From contig CAUHLX010000078.1 of assembly GCA_959606705.1 (NCBI GenBank), positions 1 to 9,821 on the forward strand: a stretch of 9,821 nucleotides of DNA, read 5' to 3'. The position numbers and the translations under genes are program-made. The notes below the pieces were generated by a model. That model did not search any database. It was not told the origin of the DNA and saw nothing but the letters and a program-made list of their open reading frames with translations. Below, piece by piece: positions 6,946 to 9,821 of the stretch. How positions within the stretch are numbered: the stretch's first letter is position 1; every line of letters starts with the position of its first letter. This DNA comes from an uncultured Bacillota bacterium (GTDB lineage: Bacteria; Bacillota; Clostridia; Peptostreptococcales; Anaerovoracaceae).

Positions 6946-7908
6946 AACCTTCATTCGGTTTCTGGGATGCTTTGTCTCGAGGATTGCTTTTTGTTTTGAG
7001 GAGGTTACTTGGGTATAGATCTCAGTGGTAGTGATCGAACTATGACCCAGCATTTGCTGTATATACCGAATGTCCACACCCTCCTCCAGCAAAAGCGTAG
7101 CAAACGTATGGCGAAACATATGTGGAGTGATGTGCATTGAAATTCCCGCTAATTCACTATATTTTCTAACGACACAGCGAGCCGACTGTTCCGTAAATCG
7201 ATTTCCTCTTTGATTGATAAAAAAATATCCCGTTTGATTGATCTTATCTGCAAATTCTTTGCGATATGCCTTTAGTACTTTCAGTACTCCGAGATTGCAG
7301 ATTTGTATCATTCGTTCGCGAGACCCTTTTCCCGAAATTCGGATCACACCATCTGATAGATCCACATTTTCCTTTGTAAGCGTGCATAATTCGGCAATGC
7401 GCATTCCACTTGCAAACAATAATTCCAATATTGCGGTATCCCGCAGCGCTAGTTTCTGCTGAAGCCGCGTCGACTCGGAATCTTCCATCGCCGTGTGTCC
7501 GACCCGCAGCAGCTGTTCCACCAAACGCGAAGGAATGGTCTTTGGCAGAACCTTTGGCACGCGATGCTGTACACGAATCTTATTAAACGGGTTTGTCTCA
7601 ATCCATTCTTCATATTCCATAAATCGAAAAAAAGCCTTTAATACGGCAATTTTCCGCCTCGCCGACCTCGGTTTATACATTCCATATAAATCGGCAGCGT
7701 ATTGATTTAAAAATTCTTTGCGGCATAACCGCATCAGATCGTTTTGCACATTTTCCCGATGATCATTCCAACGATCCGTACTTTCCTTCAGCTTTTTCAA
7801 ACATTGATTCAGGTCAATGGAATAAGCCTTTAATGTCTTTTCGCTGAGTCCCTTCTGCTCTTTGCAATATTTCAGATAAACTCGTACTGCTTCTTTTGCT
7901 GTGTCCAT
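6943..7908 (-). CDS. Tyrosine recombinase / integrase (XerC/XerD-like)
   Basis: A 321-residue protein, the normal length for a Xer-type or small element recombinase. Residues about 4-105 form the N-terminal SAM-like core-binding domain, and about 125-300 the catalytic domain. All catalytic residues are visible: Arg170 in ASGMRIAEL, Lys194 in SGKGSRE, His263 and Arg266 in TPHMFRHTF, His289 in MLGHSS, and the nucleophile Tyr298 in TTEIYTQV. It should therefore be active, cutting DNA through a 3'-phosphotyrosine. AGGAG (7919-7923) lies 10 bases before the ATG. The gene is distinctly more AT-rich than everything to its left and is divergent from the ATP-grasp/GNAT pair. It could be the integrase of a mobile island extending right, or a site-specific inversion enzyme. 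I doubt it is the housekeeping XerC/D, because the neighbourhood is not a usual one for those genes, but this is not excluded. Confidence 0.93.
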   Translation of the reverse strand: MDTAKEAVRVYLKYCKEQKGLSEKTLKAYSIDLNQCLKKLKESTDRWNDHRENVQNDLMRLCRKEFLNQYAADLYGMYKPRSARRKIAVLKAFFRFMEYEEWIETNPFNKIRVQHRVPKVLPKTIPSRLVEQLLRVGHTAMEDSESTRLQQKLALRDTAILELLFASGMRIAELCTLTKENVDLSDGVIRISGKGSRERMIQICNLGVLKVLKAYRKEFADKINQTGYFFINQRGNRFTEQSARCVVRKYSELAGISMHITPHMFRHTFATLLLEEGVDIRYIQQMLGHSSITTTEIYTQVTSSKQKAILETKHPRNRMKV

Positions 7909-7924
7909 GCCGTATCCGCTCCTA

Positions 7925-7953
7925 TTGTCATGATAGTTTGCTTCTATTATATC
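7925..7953 (+). promoter_or_regulatory. Candidate promoter of the ATP-grasp/GNAT operon
   Basis: TTGTCA (7925-7930, 5 of 6 matches) and TATATC (7948-7953, 4 of 6) are separated by 17 bases. Transcription would start near 7960, about 75 bases before the ATP-grasp ATG. Its -10 overlaps the -10 of the opposed recombinase promoter, so the two could hardly be occupied together. Confidence 0.5.
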
Positions 7954-7954
7954 A
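7946..7954 (-). promoter_or_regulatory. Extended -10 promoter of the recombinase gene
   Basis: On the minus strand the sequence TGATATAAT is a perfect TATAAT (7946-7951) preceded by TG one base upstream, the extended -10 form that can work without a good -35. No convincing -35 is present. Transcription would start near 7939, about 30 bases before the recombinase ATG. Confidence 0.5.
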
Positions 7955-8035
7955 AGGAACTAAAAGAAAGGCTGCTGTGTCGGGAATCAACTGCGGATAA
8001 CTATTAATTATGAATTATGAACGGAGGCGCGGCAG

Positions 8036-9088
8036 ATGAAAAATCTTGTTTTGAAAGAACTGTGGGATTCCACTGAGGAGCAGCTGATGGCCAGTGTATT
8101 ACATATCGTATGCAACACACAATCCGCATCCCCAATCGCGTCCTGTCAGGGCGGTTTCAATATGGATACGGAGTATTTTTCGGATGACGAGTTTGAACAA
8201 ATCGCGGCGATGTTCGGTACACTGAATGTTCCGACCCGTTTCTTTACTTTTGAGGATGACTTTTTTCGATATATATTAAATGAAAAGAGTTCTGACAACA
8301 AAAATATTCTAGTCTACAATGCCGCACAAAGCGGAAGCGGTCCCGGAAGAAAATCCTTAATACCGGCATTCTGCAATTTGCACGATCTGAAATGTACCGG
8401 CTCAAACGCTTACGTCGTCTCCCTGTGTCGAAATAAATATCATGTCAACAGACTTTTGGCGCAGGTTGGTGTTCCCGTGCCCAATTCTTGGCTTTATACG
8501 GACGGCTGGCTGATGGACAGGCCCCCGGCTAATCATACGAAGCTATTGTTAAAACCTATTTATGAGTCTGCCAGCATCGGGATTGATTCACAGTCGATCC
8601 AGGTGTATGGGCGCGAAACCGATGAGTTGATTCAGCAGCGTTCCATGCGGCTTCAACAGCCGATTCTTGCGCAAGAGTTTATTCCCGGCTACGAAATAGA
8701 AGTTCCATTCTTGAGATCCGGCGGAGGGATTTTTATCATGCCGCCCGTAGGCATTTCATTAAATGGAGCGAGAATGCTCGGCCAGGAAATTCTCGACTAT
8801 GAACGGGTATACTTTGACCAATATGAGTTCTATGACTTTAGAGAAGAACCACTTTGTTCCCAACAAATAAACGAATCAGTGACGAATGCGGTTTCTCTTT
8901 TAGGAATCCAAGGTCTTGGCCGTATCGATTTCAGAGTTGCAAGCGACGGGAATTTCTACGTTACCGATGTCTCTACAAATCCTCATTTTATCGAGCATAG
9001 CTCAGTCCACTTTGCAATGTGTAATTTAGGACTTGATCCGTCAAAGATTGCTCAGTCGATTTTAAGCGCCGCATTAGTGGGAGAATAA
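8036..9088 (+). CDS. ATP-grasp ligase, D-alanine-D-alanine-ligase-like
   Basis: A 350-residue soluble protein; GGAGG (8023-8027) is 8 bases before the ATG. Residues about 15-100 look like the pre-ATP-grasp domain. The next part (SNAYVVSLCRNKYHVN, 123-138, then GVPVPNSW) leads into the ATP-grasp fold. Lys173 in LLLKPIYESASIGID should contact nucleotide phosphate. AQEFIPGYEIEVP (212-224) is the hinge and adenine-binding strand. GLGRIDFR (293-300) and VTDVSTNPHF (309-318) are the metal-binding strands of the Ddl-like C-terminal domain, with Asp311 where Ddl has Glu, and Asn315 kept. The chemistry is ATP-dependent activation of a carboxylate to acyl-phosphate and joining to an amine. The N-terminus lacks the recognisable Ddl substrate signature, and the location is not a wall-synthesis cluster, so I doubt it is the housekeeping Ddl. 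Substrates are unknown. The GNAT gene starts one base after its stop, pointing to one pathway. Codon use is AT-rich compared with the left half of the window. Confidence 0.87.
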   Translation: MKNLVLKELWDSTEEQLMASVLHIVCNTQSASPIASCQGGFNMDTEYFSDDEFEQIAAMFGTLNVPTRFFTFEDDFFRYILNEKSSDNKNILVYNAAQSGSGPGRKSLIPAFCNLHDLKCTGSNAYVVSLCRNKYHVNRLLAQVGVPVPNSWLYTDGWLMDRPPANHTKLLLKPIYESASIGIDSQSIQVYGRETDELIQQRSMRLQQPILAQEFIPGYEIEVPFLRSGGGIFIMPPVGISLNGARMLGQEILDYERVYFDQYEFYDFREEPLCSQQINESVTNAVSLLGIQGLGRIDFRVASDGNFYVTDVSTNPHFIEHSSVHFAMCNLGLDPSKIAQSILSAALVGE

Positions 9089-9089
9089 C

Positions 9090-9566
9090 ATGCTAGAGTT
9101 TAAAATAGCTGCCACGAACGAAGAGCTTTTACTATTTGGTACGTTAAAAATGGAGCTGATGCAATACCACAAGAACTACGCCGAATCGTTCGGAATCCAC
9201 GACATGGAATTGGAGGAGTATACGTTAGAACGTGCTTTGAATAATGCGGAGCAGAGAGATAGCTATTTGATTTACCGAAATCATCGTCTGGCCGGAATGG
9301 TTCAAGTGAGTGAAGTCATATCCGATGTGGATCAGACTGAAATTTTATTTGTCCATTCTCTGTATCTCAAGGAGCTCTATCGAAATTGTGGCATCGGCGG
9401 ACTTCTCCTTAGATATCTATGCCGTAAATATAAAAAAAGAATTGAGTGTGAATGCTGGTATGATCTCCCTGCCGGCAGGGTCTATCAACGTGCCGGTTTT
9501 CGCTCGATGATGACACGTTTCGTACTTCCCTTGAACAGTCCCTTTTACGGCTCCGACCAGTATTGA
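9090..9566 (+). CDS. GNAT-family N-acetyltransferase
   Basis: A 158-residue single-domain protein of normal GNAT length. LFVHSLYLKELYRN forms strand beta4 and the start of motif A. The acetyl-CoA pyrophosphate loop is R98-N-C-G101-I-G103, fitting Q/R-x-x-G-x-G/A. Motif B is AGRVYQRAGFRSM (128-140), with the usual aromatic-Tyr and GF pattern. It should transfer acetyl from acetyl-CoA to an amine; the acceptor is unknown. The ATG is one base after the ATP-grasp stop, and its ribosome site GGGAG (9079-9083) lies inside that gene, so translation is probably coupled. The simplest reading is that it acetylates the ligase product or a related amine, either as a biosynthetic step or as self-protection. 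The 3' end overlaps the convergent gene by 22 bp, and I see no intrinsic terminator after it. Confidence 0.9.
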   Translation: MLEFKIAATNEELLLFGTLKMELMQYHKNYAESFGIHDMELEEYTLERALNNAEQRDSYLIYRNHRLAGMVQVSEVISDVDQTEILFVHSLYLKELYRNCGIGGLLLRYLCRKYKKRIECECWYDLPAGRVYQRAGFRSMMTRFVLPLNSPFYGSDQY

Positions 9567-9821
9567 ATATCGGAATAGAGAAAACCTCGTCCGATGGTTC
9601 CCCAACGTGTCTCGCCGGGATGAAGTTTGCAGAGGTAATGGTCAAATACGATCGGATCGGAAATTTTCGTATTTTCCATAACGGAAAGCCAAGATGCCCT
9701 TCGTTGCCGTAGATAGGTTTTTTCCACTTCCTTCATCAGCACCGGAGGCTGGTCACATTGGTTCAATAGTATATCGGTTGCCTTACTCACATTCCCTTCC
9801 AAGTAGTATACGGAGGCCAGA
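9545..9821 (-). CDS. C-terminal part of an unrecognised protein, possibly ending a TPR-like helical domain (cut by right edge)
   Basis: A minus-strand frame runs open from the right edge to a TAA at 9545-9547, giving about 92 residues of a C-terminus. A TTG (9800-9802) could act as a start, but the frame continues through it (LASVYYLEGNVSKATDILL), so I read it as part of a longer protein starting outside the window. That stretch has the spacing of a tetratricopeptide helix pair (A..YYLEGN..KA..IL). The rest is mixed polar sequence ending DIQYWSEP, with conserved-looking aromatics (RWGTIGRGFLY). I do not recognise the family. It is convergent with, and overlaps, the GNAT gene by 22 bp. Confidence is moderate because only composition and open length support it. 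Confidence 0.6.
   Translation of the reverse strand, partial: LASVYYLEGNVSKATDILLNQCDQPPVLMKEVEKTYLRQRRASWLSVMENTKISDPIVFDHYLCKLHPGETRWGTIGRGFLYSDIQYWSEP

Larger units (their letters stand above)
7913..7999. repeat. Short inverted repeat enclosing the recombinase/ATP-grasp promoter region
   Basis: TATCCGC (7913-7919) and its exact reverse complement GCGGATA (7993-7999) flank a 73-bp segment that contains both divergent promoter candidates. The arms are only 7 bp, and flanking bases on either side do not extend the match. It is noted because a recombinase gene starts right beside it. It may be coincidence. Confidence 0.3.

Noticed and set aside
7930..8007. A 25-residue plus-strand peptide frame upstream of the ATP-grasp gene, considered as a possible precursor peptide
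   Set aside because: Its ATG has no ribosome site, and it lies over the promoter region, upstream of the likely transcription start at about 7960.
8010..8039. A 9-codon leader peptide whose stop overlaps the ATP-grasp start codon (ATGA)
   Set aside because: It has no Shine-Dalgarno of its own; the GGAGG inside it serves the ATP-grasp gene. The tandem heptamer AATTATG at 8006-8019 is too short to interpret.
8036..9088. Assignment as housekeeping D-alanine-D-alanine ligase (ddl)
   Set aside because: The N-terminal Ddl signature is absent, the metal-binding strand differs, and the neighbours are a GNAT and a recombinase instead of wall-synthesis genes.

Overview
The window looks like chromosomal DNA of a Gram-positive anaerobe of the Bacillota (Firmicutes), most likely a member of the Clostridia. 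The evidence is the strong AGGAG-type ribosome binding sites, sigma-A-like promoters (a perfect TATAAT twice), an MBOAT plus DHHW/SGNH surface O-acylation pair, and a long bacterial SNF2 ATPase with the Firmicutes-type associated N-terminal region. I cannot name a genus from the sequence.

The left two thirds (1-6852) are GC-rich and compact. On the minus strand, read right to left, they hold a SNF2-family ATPase (2237-5377), an MBOAT acyltransferase (610-2124) and the start of an SGNH/DHHW-type partner that runs off the left edge (1-597). MBOAT and SGNH are 12 bp apart and should form one operon, driven by a clear promoter at 2202-2230. That pair would move acyl groups (probably acetyl) across the membrane onto an extracellular polymer. 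Divergent from the SNF2 gene, on the plus strand, is a patatin-like lipid acyl hydrolase (5542-6852) with a variant nucleophile elbow.

After 6852 the base composition drops visibly and the gene content becomes accessory. It comprises a complete tyrosine recombinase on the minus strand (6943-7908), then divergently a tightly coupled two-gene unit: an ATP-grasp ligase of the D-Ala-D-Ala-ligase-like type (8036-9088) and a GNAT acetyltransferase (9090-9566, one base between stop and start). The last gene is a minus-strand partial of unknown function entering from the right edge (9545-9821), whose end overlaps the GNAT gene tail-to-tail by 22 bp.

The best candidate for something undescribed is this right-hand unit: an ATP-grasp ligase plus GNAT cassette next to a tyrosine recombinase. 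The 127-bp spacer between recombinase and cassette carries two overlapping opposed promoter candidates inside a short inverted repeat. A ligase followed by an acetyltransferase suggests making and capping or detoxifying a small amide- or peptide-like product. This is inference; no precursor peptide or transporter is seen in the window. No RNA genes, CRISPR arrays or insertion sequences were seen. No gene-free stretch exceeds 300 bases.
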